In this document: one piece after another, positions 10,001 to 15,069 of the stretch
How the letters are laid out: every line of letters begins with the position of its first letter
Numbering within the stretch: position 1 is the first letter of the stretch
Source of the DNA: Pinguiococcus pyrenoidosus
Taxonomy: Eukaryota; Sar; Pinguiophyceae; Pinguiochrysidales; Pinguiochrysidaceae
Assembly (NCBI GenBank): GCA_019677205.1
Contig: JAAMXY010005111.1
Location: 1-15,069 of the forward strand
Length of the DNA: 15,069 nucleotides
Direction: 5' to 3'
Position numbers and translations under genes: made by a program
Notes under the pieces: generated by a model
Seen by the model: the letters and a program-made list of their open reading frames with translations, nothing else
Told to the model about the DNA's origin: nothing
Database searches by the model: none

Positions 10001-13000
10001 GCGCTGGCACCGTTTGGCCACTTTCCTGCCATACCTTGACATGAGCGCCCGGCCAAACCTCCCCATGCTCGCGAAGCTTGTGATTCCGCTCTGTAGGATA
10101 AAATCGTGCTCTTCGGGGGCGTGCTCCTCCGCATCAGCGGCATCTGCCATGCTCGGCGCGCTCGACGTGGCGCGTCCCGCAAGGTCTTGTCCGTCTAAAT
10201 TGATCTCCTCCGCAACCTCCGTCTCCACTGGAGGATGCTGCTGACTGTGCTGATTCTGAGCCCGGGACAAAGCCGCGCCGTAGCGCGGTTGCGGCGCACG
10301 GAAACCCTTCGAGTCGCACAGCTCGGGGCCCAAAACCTCGCGCACCACCGAAAGCGAGAAGAAGTCTCCGACCTTCGCGGGGATCGCACCCGCTCCCAGA
10401 TCGGCAAAGTTTGACTTCTTCGCGGACTGGGAAGCCCCCGCGTCGTCGTTCTCGCTGTACAATCGCTGGATCGTTGTGATCAGCTCGTCAAGAGAGATCC
10501 TCCCGTCCCCGTTGAGATCCGTGAAGGCGACGAGGGCGCGAATCTCTGCTTCCATCTCCGAGCGCGTCATGCTGAAGTTGTTCTCCTGTTGAAGCTGAAA
10601 GACAAGCTCTGCGAGTTCTTCGTGGTCCAGCGTCCCATTCCCATCCACGTCACACTGATGGAAAGCCTGTATCACGGTGCGCTTCAAGGTGTCGAGGCGC
10701 CTCCTCGTGATCTGCCTCTGTCGCTCCTTCGTCCCTTTTGCCCTCTGCTCCGCGGCAGATTCTCGGGGAGCCGTGGATGAGACACCGAGGAGGAGGCTAT
10801 CCAGGCCTTTCTTCAATGTGAGCAGATCCACCCCGCTGGATCGCACCAGGGTCGAGCCCATGCTCAGGACAAGGGCGCGGCCCTGCGTAGCTTGGAACCC
10901 TCGATGCTGCCCTTTGTAGTGCTTGGCGCCAAGGTCCATTCCCCAGAGCAGCTTCTGCGGCAGGCGGAACCTGACCCGAGGTGGAGCAGCATGCGTCCTC
11001 CGAACTGGTATCTGCGCAAGGGCCCGAAGCGAGTGGATCGTCTTCCTACCACGCGGCGCCTTCGTCGCCGATGGTGCCGAGGTTCCCTGCTCTGGGGAGC
11101 GCATCTGGACTCGCAGGGCTTTGCCCGGGACGCGCGGGGTGAGCTTCGCCAGCTCTTGGACGGGCACCGTCCCAACGGCGATGGGCAGGCTGTCTTCGTC
11201 TTCATCTTCGTCTCTTGAGACCATGCTGGTCGATCGCGTCAAGTCCCGATCGGCTGCAAAAGCGTCTAGGTCGTCTTCATCGATGGTAAAGCTTGCCCCC
11301 GTCACAAGCGACTTGTGGCGTCGTCTCTGAGTCGAGCTCAGCCTCTCGAAACTGAGCGAAAATCGCAAGAAGCAGGAACGCAATGCCTCGTCGGTGCCCT
11401 TTCGACCTGAGGAGCTAACTTTCTGAGGCAAGACGCGCCTCATGAACTCCCTGCCGAAGCACGGTTCCTCTTCCCCCGGCGGTGCCCACATCCTGATTGA
11501 CGGCCTGGGTGCTTTGTCAGATTCCAAATCCGAAAGACCATCCTCTCGGCCGGCGGTCCGCACGTCAGGGAGAATTCCCTCGCAAGGCAAGTGGCAGACA
11601 CTCACTCCCAGAGCGTCTGAGACCGAAAACCAGGGGACGAGTTCGCTCCACCTGCCGGCATCTTGAAGAGCCCCGCGCGCCAGGCTCCGAGCTCGGACAT
11701 CTACATCGCTTTGCGCTAGGTCTCTCTCTCCAGAACCCGATCCGGACCATATCTTGACGAGCTGATCTCTCACATTTACGCGCACCGCTCGACTGTCAAG
11801 AGACACGCCAAGTCGGACCGTGCCCCAGCGCTTGGTTGAGTTTTGGGAGCTATAGACGATGCAGTCCCACACCCGGAATCTCGACCAAAACCCAGCGCCC
11901 GCATAGGTGGCTCCGCCGACGAAGAGACAGCGGCCCTCCACCTCGGCACATCCGTTGAACGGCACGAACCCCTCCGCAATGTCCTCCTCATTCTCGCCAG
12001 AGACGTGGATCACAAGGCAGGCTCCGGCAGTCGCTTCACCGGTACCCTTCCCACCATGATGACCGTTGAATTGCTTCAGATGCGACGGCCCAAGGCACAT
12101 GGGCGACTCGGCCAGCCCGTCGAAGTTGTGCACCCGATGCTCCTCGACCTCCGACTGTGATAGGTGCGAGATTTCGCTGCTCTCCCCGGGGGATTCGTCA
12201 AAGACGAAGTTCATCGTCGCCAATCGGGTGAGCGTGCCGCGGTCTTCCCGGAAGAGCTTCCTCCCATACTGCTCTTCTAGGCTGGGCGTCAGAACCCGAC
12301 CATCCTCGTCAAATGAAGACCGGCGCTGCTGCTGGTCCAAGGCGTGCGCGAGGTGAAGCGTGACACGAAGACGACCCGGGTCGTTGTACTCTAAGCCCTC
12401 GTCAGTCTTGTCCACATCCGCCTCTCGCACGGCGTCAAAGATGCCCACGCAGGCATGCGTCCAGACAGCGAAGCTCTCTTGGTCGGCTTGATCACCAGAG
12501 GCGACATCATCCGACTCGCACCACGTAATTAGATCAGCAAGCGACATGCGGTCCATTCCTTCTCCATCATAGTTCAGGACGGGTTTCACAGGCTGCCTCT
12601 CGCGCGCGTTGCCCCCCTCCTGCACCCGATCATGCATGGAGGGTTCAGCCGCGTCAGTCGGGTCGTCATACACGCCCCAGTCCTCGAGCGCGTCGGTGTG
12701 CAAGCCGAATCCAAGCGGAGCATCTTGTCTCTCCTTCTCCGCGTGGAAGTGTGACTGCGCCGCCTCGATGAGCCCCGAGACGTCCTGCTGCAGTTCGGAG
12801 AAATACGCCGGGCGCAAGATGTTCCCCGGGTCCGTCCCAATGCCGGGGTTTCTAGGCGACACATCCAGACCGACGTAGGTTGCGTCAATCTGAGTTGGGC
12901 ACAGAATGTGCTCACGACCAACTGGCTCAAGGTTCGTGTTTCTCCAGGATCTGTCCACAGAATCCGGCTGTGGTGGGAGCGACAGATCCAAGTCGGACAT

Positions 13001-15069
13001 GCTTCGCGACACCCCATTTCCCGGGCTGCTTTTCGAATGCTTGAGGTTCGCCTTGCCCTGATCCACGGCCCTGCCCATTCGCGCTTCTTTTACCTGCATC
13101 TGCAGTGACTCGAACAGGAAGTTCGATCGCAGGGCAAGCCGGGACGTCATCACGAAGAGCAGCACGTTCCCCTTGCGTGAGAAAGGAGACGACGTCAACG
13201 CAACCTGCACATTCTCAAGGCGAATAAAGACGGCACAAGATCTCCCTCGCAGAAGCAGGGCCGAGCTCCGCCTTCTTTCGGCACCCTCGTCAGCATCGGC
13301 GCTGCCGATTGGCCCCGGCCCGGTGGCCTGAGATTCGGCGTAGCGCTCCGAATCCTCGACGTGTACATTGGCCGCCTGTGCATGGCCCGCTTGGAAGGCT
13401 TTGCGATCCGGCAGTGCTTCATCGGCGCTAAGCTCTCCGGTCAAGTCGTTGCCAGGAGACCACGATAGACTTCGAAGCCGCGTCCGAGAGACCTGGAATC
13501 CCTCTTTCTGGGGCTGTCCGCCTCCCTCGCCCACCTGTGGTGGAGGCGGACCAAGCTTCTCCGGCGCGGTCACGTCGCGATACTCCTCGGGACCCGCGAT
13601 CGAGACTCGTCGAGGTCGAGGGTATAGTGACAGACGTCGCTCGACTTTCGGGGGAGCCATGGACGCCCGGCCGCGCTTCCTCGACGTGACCGACTGGCGT
13701 TGGCCAGACTTGGAAGCAGTGGGCGAGGTGAGCTCCACCAGGTCCCGAGTCGCGTGCATTCGCAAAGCGCTGCCGGGCAGACGGGCGTTCGTCTGCCTCG
13801 ATCGGCCGCTGCGACGCCTCGACGAAGAATCCCTGGAGGCGCGAAGGAGCTCCTCCACCTCCGCCAGTGTGGCCGTAGCCGAGTCCGGAATCTGCTGCTG
13901 CGGATCGAAGGAGAAGCCATATGGGTTTGGCGTCGCTCGCAAGCTGCTCGGCATCACGGAGTCGATCACCACACCAACGATGTCCAAGGCCGGCGCGAGA
14001 AGACCGACCCACCGGGTGTCCCGGAGCAGCAGGTCTAGCTGCATCTTCGGGCTGCTGCTTGCGATCAGCTGCGTCGCTTGCTTCCTCTCCTCCTTTCTGG
14101 TTGCGAGCATTGCATCTTGCATGGGCAGCAGATAGGGCCGCGAATACAGCATGTATGTCGCGTGCATCTGGCACCTCCGAAAGCTACTTGGATCTCCGCC
14201 CTCCTCCCCTTGCCCGTTCGCTTCAGGCCCGACGTAGTCTACAAGCGAGGAGAACACGTGCGCCCCAAACGTGTCTACGACCTGAATCTCGTGCATGCCG
14301 TATTCCGCACACAGGAAGGGCAAGGTCGGCTCGCAGGCGAATCTCTCGTACGCGAATCCTGCTCTCCTCCGATCCATCTGCTGCGCCAGCAGGATGCGGC
14401 AGGACGTGTGCGTCTTCGATGCTGTCACCAAGCACCGCTGCCGTCCCTGCCACAGATGTTTCAAGCCGGCGCCCTCGTACCCATCGTACAGCCTCATCGT
14501 GAAGCCAGACACGGAGATCCCCAACACGTCTATCTCTCGGAGCGTGCAGACGAGCGCGTAGTGCGCTCGCCTCCTTCTGCGAATCGCATTGGTAATCTGC
14601 TGGCAAAAGGTGGGAGACACCCCTGGCACGTTCGTTGCGAGCAGATCCCGATCGAGTTCCCAGGGCAGTATCCGCGGCGGATCCGCAGCCTTCGTCGGGA
14701 TCTCGCTAACACGCACCACTGCCGGCAGGTTTGGCGGACTGAGTCTCTGCTCGGGTTCCGGTACACTGTTGTCCGAGAGCCCGGCAGCGAGGCATCGCAA
14801 GTAGATGATGTCGTTCCACTTGAGCAGTCGTTCCAACTCCCTGGCAGCTTCGGTGACTCCGTCGATCATCTCAAGCCGAGAAGTCTCGGCAACTTCCAAC
14901 GAGGATGGCGGCCGAGAAGAGCCCCAGAGGCGCGCGAGCATGCGATCCACCCACCGCCGCTTCCGAGGCTGTCTGCCGAGAGCCTGCCGCTTCACGTAGT
15001 CCTGGACGAAGATGCTCCATTCCCGGGGGCTTTCGATGGCCGCGTAGGTCTGGCGGAAGTACTTCTCTT
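1094..15069 (-). CDS. VPS13/chorein-family bridge-like lipid transfer protein, giant, 5' partial (N-terminus beyond right edge)
   Basis: VPS13 proteins are rod-shaped lipid channels that move glycerolipids between the ER and other membranes at contact sites. The frame runs 4657 codons from the right edge to TGA (1094-1096 on the + strand) with no stop and no visible intron. The first in-window codons are open, with no Met; the stretch WSIFVQDYVKRQ resembles the part after the chorein domain in relatives, so the chorein domain should lie just outside. Family signatures are six VAB-repeat asparagines (2327, 2498, 2671, 2978, 3631, 3889), a 'WxxLPPMSWAAFVWDNP' block near 3910, the GQGLALTLID motif near 4086, PFLRV and HFKMIEGVLGRVQ blocks (4167-4200), and the Gly-rich C-terminal region GFVGGVGKGLAGLV (about 4541-4554). 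Extra elements are an EF-hand pair, three copies of an unusual module and long disordered segments. The gene converges on msrA. With the missing N-terminus the protein probably approaches 5000 residues, larger than typical 3000-4300-residue VPS13 proteins. The paralogue cannot be named. Confidence 0.93.
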   Translation of the reverse strand, partial: EKYFRQTYAAIESPREWSIFVQDYVKRQALGRQPRKRRWVDRMLARLWGSSRPPSSLEVAETSRLEMIDGVTEAARELERLLKWNDIIYLRCLAAGLSDNSVPEPEQRLSPPNLPAVVRVSEIPTKAADPPRILPWELDRDLLATNVPGVSPTFCQQITNAIRRRRRAHYALVCTLREIDVLGISVSGFTMRLYDGYEGAGLKHLWQGRQRCLVTASKTHTSCRILLAQQMDRRRAGFAYERFACEPTLPFLCAEYGMHEIQVVDTFGAHVFSSLVDYVGPEANGQGEEGGDPSSFRRCQMHATYMLYSRPYLLPMQDAMLATRKEERKQATQLIASSSPKMQLDLLLRDTRWVGLLAPALDIVGVVIDSVMPSSLRATPNPYGFSFDPQQQIPDSATATLAEVEELLRASRDSSSRRRSGRSRQTNARLPGSALRMHATRDLVELTSPTASKSGQRQSVTSRKRGRASMAPPKVERRLSLYPRPRRVSIAGPEEYRDVTAPEKLGPPPPQVGEGGGQPQKEGFQVSRTRLRSLSWSPGNDLTGELSADEALPDRKAFQAGHAQAANVHVEDSERYAESQATGPGPIGSADADEGAERRRSSALLLRGRSCAVFIRLENVQVALTSSPFSRKGNVLLFVMTSRLALRSNFLFESLQMQVKEARMGRAVDQGKANLKHSKSSPGNGVSRSMSDLDLSLPPQPDSVDRSWRNTNLEPVGREHILCPTQIDATYVGLDVSPRNPGIGTDPGNILRPAYFSELQQDVSGLIEAAQSHFHAEKERQDAPLGFGLHTDALEDWGVYDDPTDAAEPSMHDRVQEGGNARERQPVKPVLNYDGEGMDRMSLADLITWCESDDVASGDQADQESFAVWTHACVGIFDAVREADVDKTDEGLEYNDPGRLRVTLHLAHALDQQQRRSSFDEDGRVLTPSLEEQYGRKLFREDRGTLTRLATMNFVFDESPGESSEISHLSQSEVEEHRVHNFDGLAESPMCLGPSHLKQFNGHHGGKGTGEATAGACLVIHVSGENEEDIAEGFVPFNGCAEVEGRCLFVGGATYAGAGFWSRFRVWDCIVYSSQNSTKRWGTVRLGVSLDSRAVRVNVRDQLVKIWSGSGSGERDLAQSDVDVRARSLARGALQDAGRWSELVPWFSVSDALGVSVCHLPCEGILPDVRTAGREDGLSDLESDKAPRPSIRMWAPPGEEEPCFGREFMRRVLPQKVSSSGRKGTDEALRSCFLRFSLSFERLSSTQRRRHKSLVTGASFTIDEDDLDAFAADRDLTRSTSMVSRDEDEDEDSLPIAVGTVPVQELAKLTPRVPGKALRVQMRSPEQGTSAPSATKAPRGRKTIHSLRALAQIPVRRTHAAPPRVRFRLPQKLLWGMDLGAKHYKGQHRGFQATQGRALVLSMGSTLVRSSGVDLLTLKKGLDSLLLGVSSTAPRESAAEQRAKGTKERQRQITRRRLDTLKRTVIQAFHQCDVDGNGTLDHEELAELVFQLQQENNFSMTRSEMEAEIRALVAFTDLNGDGRISLDELITTIQRLYSENDDAGASQSAKKSNFADLGAGAIPAKVGDFFSLSVVREVLGPELCDSKGFRAPQPRYGAALSRAQNQHSQQHPPVETEVAEEINLDGQDLAGRATSSAPSMADAADAEEHAPEEHDFILQSGITSFASMGRFGRALMSRYGRKVAKRCQRVLEEDAGLEFPFVRRKSFPSEEFSEARVRLMQRKLVRALRHARFAQQAWEFLYVPSVFGLPIVTRLQNSAPRKVGVPDELASPSPLAAPLGVGTRVYIDDADVVITSLPERWQGVAEEHDSSDGYASSGDDAPPAKVGFVPLVGVATLNEQWAAQDRALLSFDVDRPCIVYVCMDSRHHLLRRRYRNLPGPREHRDFLRQSPGGGSVPIPIGRPLSPQTWLLERGYQWTGDVIMTSVGPFEVFQKVVHRSFLVGTPGGNDIIRKPGSKAKVVLGGNEGVRHHYRDTSRRSRHNRTHNYFVVIAALDEDQISHAYRHTEVLQPLQVPNAPEMRWLLDDESSAGLDLGLGFRSGGLLQLIDPYGRREEANEMGLHMLEERERQVQPFSGSLSLDEAGTTKLLGLDASKSDDVTVLLAVDLQVTRCKAHFLELEDDFRGAPGDDAGNDGAEWEENWLSDPTGSGFAGSPLLDLDLSDLRVRGGIKHVSEQDILGPMDSLDVRLHAQLAMKYLNRNASRMSSTIRDGRAVTSVQPELLIEPFPITARGFSRLGVRRTNFVLKSERHLALNITSAFLTEVPRLERSMRARKLASYARLVAPMKPTREALPRMELAWLRRNPPESMTHSLTTDDMADDGVGLDLDGPSIPPEGSLPLKSSWDGYLIENRLGCLVEVRIAHGNSSLAGWNRGAMAGLEAEIGYATAIQRASSKRVFVPRSGDCRVTVQIEGFEPITDIEIAPGLSLMPLVPLETGVHEYQLGARSHGMPFPICLVMDVRTARRRGRNVQEDSEVPSTSATQNGDLEMPSLGRARSDDSTEPIDGTQSLSIKLRTNVTFVNQTRDAVEICGLGEDCGQVHEGEDSAALRLEDDESGAFPLPLLQTAAFALRRKIQLYSPSARAPLGSHEESTAEVQLPLSLFDCKIPAGLRRTPSLEENALHMDFVTKEAARVYGRDSDGGRSAHRGSMLRSTSTETGLNRKADSFSSLSSLDGAQHVAAEWRITALPAFKIYNTLPYAVEWDFRQPASKLRLGAASRSVPGSGKASLPTAASPPARGNASSTDDGVMDLFFLPDPSEARRHTSDSSGRNQQRLDPELLNPSNTAGMAAPRKAHMVASGVGTSKTLRQSEARSLFEAGVGQDGEDVSRRSRVIFRGLTPPFSCLSIPAFFVGEPIAYRLRFLISKEESHFEALRQVPRTLVEQKGQRDALSEDLDSYRPANGSWSEPIVIPPDLHGDRKAFHQARHGASAAHAAEDVEDKYEEVLVYPGSPEDLNAFHGAGARINPRLCVGGSIPQTRVQRTWPLSSSRGLVLYATHWIMNKSGLHLQFRCSPEEVVAAELSSSKTFGAGYQKPAGKGEAPRKELKAGEIASPDLHRRQNREMMETWERTHGLVSSSENVATSVSSAFDYRAERTQSDLANDFFFCAPARIEAASKGPWMPTSVQPMLFSSPKRNPKLQIMPLSSSLGKFARTARFVDLESDAGALAYLSQITGQPIAQQEAKGDDDKQRHLDIRLKHSPETAKATAFRELPSAGVGDPPYSDCGARLVELPACLKAERSEGISCLQVPSALADYDNSSSTSPNALPRPILSFSVSHDADLYICVDAQCKRPPRWMILDGYRNTGERVHCSGGAQYLVYRRFVRAGAKIRVGPNPAKMAPQETPRDQFMMILFCVCAVKAHEVCVERVELRRSGAEVLFSTAQPALLFDVTPGERLYSDRDYVLQSLPDQLRRMRPALLQTCQSDRRSKSLALLRLWLPQATAVLVAIDSRSPPPIWLKIRGWKASALCIPGVTADYNYQIWIRVCLPGDPVVLGGASARRHYLVLLHSVPSLPFDPCFGLKAFPSELKRLHDANAGMDPAQDGQAAANGAADGAPAESPRESERTTAAPLLCNGPIWTEEKGKGKLSANLPNLSFQGRSWCEPFPLSANSVDGVATGEVMAKGCCLGLQIRHLPGFFHRTTAVALLPRFVVQNRTSSRIQVLPLKLCVESTTKAKRAAAAAVWAWRQPSSMARERSRQFKRSNPSLPVRSAVEEKQTCLESVSKYLLRSDGLDSFKPFAEVDSGDSVLVYSYSCPLQVTSAWAAAFDGNPLVVTEKDAEGCVRAWQTAQETCATEGDRVKALYGFEDAKEAVLSAANAVVGREANRCLFFRLAKDSRSPDAGPGLTNEAAYEVPHDLSPPVCVDKLGETHVWLKNSDGVGPVCTVKVRVEEGVVHVVIEDVSKNPPFRLENRSAGATLVYRQVGVLPRVWRTLPPMSWAAFVWDNPEGSRKLRIAIQGSEAEAQTYDLEKIQALEPLTGAFAPVSDLLVLGASQKEVELFRREKGQQARPTTVFFLRTFDTGRMLQRELQDALYASGVLRGRQTLLSEVRAEGRTRVLAVSDVRPFDVASLLNTTAGVHRLRLRALSKLKRLYNSFDITVRGQGLALTLIDSHGGVQTRAVGGMELVTFTADGMELRKKGGSDRTELSVFHMQIDDLRRKARFPVVLRPVDTGFNSHLRGSNGKATELLPFLRVMYEREVTATKIQHFKMIEGVLGRVQVHVDVRPMISLVRFFVKCVSRPADGDESDAQDTNGARYKSFSELDDASAQEQSNRDSFRGGADATARRGQAERISGPALKGCLLILKDRIEPLGHVSSGLIYVEHLHHGPIVLQLEILANIGDQNAIATSLDPAANPLSLDSPFSSEDETALALLGNQVLGALTALVSTFAHASPIFVFGECEVDNFFGQRKDLVRTLTLGLVHQGVAQSYKLFGSMEVLGDPLALANKVGEGMVQFFRATGAELRGESDFKGEGLRRLAQGVVGGAAQSASKISGTLEEMISGLGLGQLGPNHVLAADGTIMKKPRHIGEGVVEGGKVMITSLTRGVLGLYDHPRLAIENAEGVAGFVGGVGKGLAGLVVSPVAGVLGAFRTVTASVDATLHLWDLVPLGQRRPRRVLAPSERFRDEAWIAFIPDEYLEADADSGRRMKDVWQLS
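1256..1798 (-). other. VPS13 C-terminal conserved region (ATG2_C-like, membrane-proximal helices)
   Basis: Residues about 4400-4580 contain FGSMEVLGDPLALANKVGEG, VVGGAAQSASKISGTLEEM, EGVVEGGKVMITSLTRGVLG and VGGVGKGLAGLVVSPVAGVL. These match the order of the VPS13 C-terminal pattern: G-S-x-x-x-L-G-x-P, then repeated amphipathic Gly-rich helices ending in G-x-G-K-G-L-x-G-x-x-x-x-P. In characterised VPS13 and ATG2 proteins this region binds membranes or lipid droplets and partners lipid scramblases. The final tail (residues about 4581-4633) is short and ends D-V-W-Q-L-S; I see no clear C-terminal PH domain there. Confidence 0.85.
2336..2818 (-). other. VPS13 post-VAB region (terminal beta-groove segment)
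   Basis: Residues about 4060-4220 carry the motifs that follow the VAB domain in VPS13 proteins: GQGLALTLIDSHGG (equivalent to the family's G-x-G-I-S-x-I-D block), FHMQIDDLRRKARFPVVL (the family's Q-I-D-N-Q ... P-V-x-L block), PFLRVMYERE, and IQHFKMIEGVLGRVQVHVD. This is the last hydrophobic-groove stretch before the membrane-proximal C-terminus. A run of nine C on the + strand (2221-2229) lies just downstream and encodes Gly-Gly. Confidence 0.8.
4535..4876 (-). other. Module C: third copy of the Y-x-D / L-P / D-S-R-x-P-P-x-W / L-G-G module
   Basis: Residues 3374-3487. Visible motifs in order: YSDRDYVLQSLP (Y3374, P3385), VLVAIDSR (D3426), PPIWL (W3434), RGWKASA, NYQIWIR, DPVVLGGA (LGGA 3471-3474), then a hydrophobic strand HYLVLLHSV. 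The order and spacing match copies A and B. The strand-rich pattern suggests a small beta-sandwich. It starts only about 40 residues after copy B. No function is assigned; it could be a protein- or ligand-binding accessory module. Confidence 0.7.
4991..5404 (-). other. Module B: second copy of the repeated beta-type module
   Basis: Residues about 3198-3334. Motifs in order: YSDCGARLVELP (Y3198, P3209), ILSFSV, LYICVDAQ (D3263), RPPRWMI (W3272), DGYRNTGERV, QYLVYRRF, AGAKIRVGPN (N3311), then the hydrophobic strand FMMILFCV. It is the clearest intermediate between copies A and C. It keeps the W-x-x-x-x-G-[YW]-x-x-T-G and G-x-N features. Confidence 0.72.
9086..9712 (-). other. Module A: first copy of the repeated beta-type module, with two internal insertions
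   Basis: Residues 1762-1970. Motifs in order: YIDDADVVITSLP (Y1762, P1774), ALLSFDV, CIVYVCMDSR (D1840), TWLLERGYQWTGDVI (W1885), FEVFQK, KVVLGGN (N1941), NYFVVIAAL. Compared with copies B and C it carries about 36 extra residues between D-S-R and W, rich in Arg/Pro/Gly, and about 17 extra before the LGGN turn. It lies about 1230 residues N-terminal of copy B, outside the VAB region. Confidence 0.72.
10448..10690 (-). other. EF-hand calcium-binding pair within VPS13
   Basis: Residues about 1436-1516. Loop 1 is DVDGNGTLDHEE (1449-1460) and loop 2 is DLNGDGRISLDE (1493-1504). Both have all canonical ligands: Asp at 1, Asp/Asn at 3, Asn/Asp at 5, Gly at 6, Leu/Ile at 8, Glu at 12. The loops start 44 residues apart, close to the usual spacing of a paired EF-hand, and both are flanked by amphipathic helices (TVIQAFHQC before the first, ELITTIQRLY after the second). 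A functional Ca2+-binding pair is therefore likely. EF-hands are not part of the standard VPS13 architecture that I know, so this suggests calcium control of the lipid bridge. Confidence 0.93.
11830..12022 (-). other. Possible small Trp/Gly-rich module in the N-terminal half of VPS13
   Basis: Residues about 992-1055. The pattern is VIHVSGENEED, GFVPFNGCAEVEGRCLFVGG, then FWSRFRVWDCIVYSSQ (W1037). It resembles small protist modules in which a V-S-G, a G-F/Y, a G-x-x-x-Y/F and a W-x-I-x-D-x-x-x-Y-Y-S element follow one another. The match is by eye only and the family is not certain. It could instead be an ordinary beta segment of the VPS13 groove. Confidence 0.3.
13247..13843 (-). other. Basic, Ser/Pro-rich disordered segment of VPS13 with R-R-x-S motifs
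   Basis: Residues about 385-583 are dominated by Ser, Arg, Pro, Gly and acidic residues with few hydrophobics, so they are probably unstructured. Motifs of the basophilic-kinase type R-R-x-S occur at RRLS (S456), RRVS (S465) and RRRS (S577), along with an S-W-S-P site. A related motif, QRRSSFDED (S893/S894), lies further on. The segment is followed by an ordered stretch (SCAVFIRLENVQVAL) that looks like groove beta-strand. Phosphorylation is inference. Confidence 0.65.

Noticed and set aside
13368-14135. 255-codon open frame on the + strand and overlapping - strand frames
   Set aside because: Opposite or out of frame to the disordered VPS13 segment; no motif, and its Arg/Ser-rich composition is typical of GC-rich shadow frames.
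14993-14995. GTG as the start of the VPS13 protein
   Set aside because: A eukaryotic start would be ATG, and the frame continues open with VPS13-like sequence (24 more codons) to the right edge.

Overview
The window is nuclear DNA from a eukaryote, most likely a microbial alga or protist with a GC-rich genome (about 60% GC by eye). Evidence for this is a plant-type methionine sulfoxide reductase split by two short GT-AG introns, and a giant VPS13/chorein-family protein, a family restricted to eukaryotes. I cannot fix the lineage. Short introns (74 and 77 bp), a very large reading frame with no visible intron, and tight gene spacing would fit several compact algal or protist genomes. There are no tRNA, rRNA, CRISPR or mobile-element features.

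Layout. Positions 2-869 (+ strand) hold the 3' part of an msrA gene: three exons, open at the left edge. Positions 870-1093 are a 224-bp tail-to-tail intergenic spacer with a small TTCAC tandem repeat. Positions 1094-15069 (- strand) are one uninterrupted reading frame of 4657 codons plus a stop. It encodes the middle and C-terminal portion of a VPS13-like bridge lipid-transfer protein. Its N-terminus, including the chorein domain, lies beyond the right edge.

Residue numbers for the VPS13 protein count the codon at 14993-14995 as residue 1. This is a GTG valine, not a start; the frame stays open for 24 further codons to the right edge. In this numbering the protein shows: a basic, serine-rich disordered segment (about 385-583); a possible small W-rich module (about 992-1055); a canonical EF-hand pair (loops 1449-1460 and 1493-1504); a beta-type module 'A' (1762-1970); the six-repeat VPS13 adaptor-binding (VAB) region with its six repeat asparagines (2327, 2498, 2671, 2978, 3631, 3889); two more copies of the same module, 'B' and 'C' (3198-3334 and 3374-3487), between VAB repeats 4 and 5; and the conserved VPS13 C-terminal region (about 4060-4600).

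The two genes are not obviously linked in function. MsrA repairs oxidised methionine. VPS13 proteins move glycerolipids in bulk between membranes at organelle contact sites. The most unusual content is the VPS13 architecture: calcium-binding EF-hands plus three divergent copies of a module recognised here only by its repeated motif pattern. Second is a short last exon of msrA that supplies the C-terminal Arg-Cys-Tyr-Gly tail and would be missed by reading through the intron.
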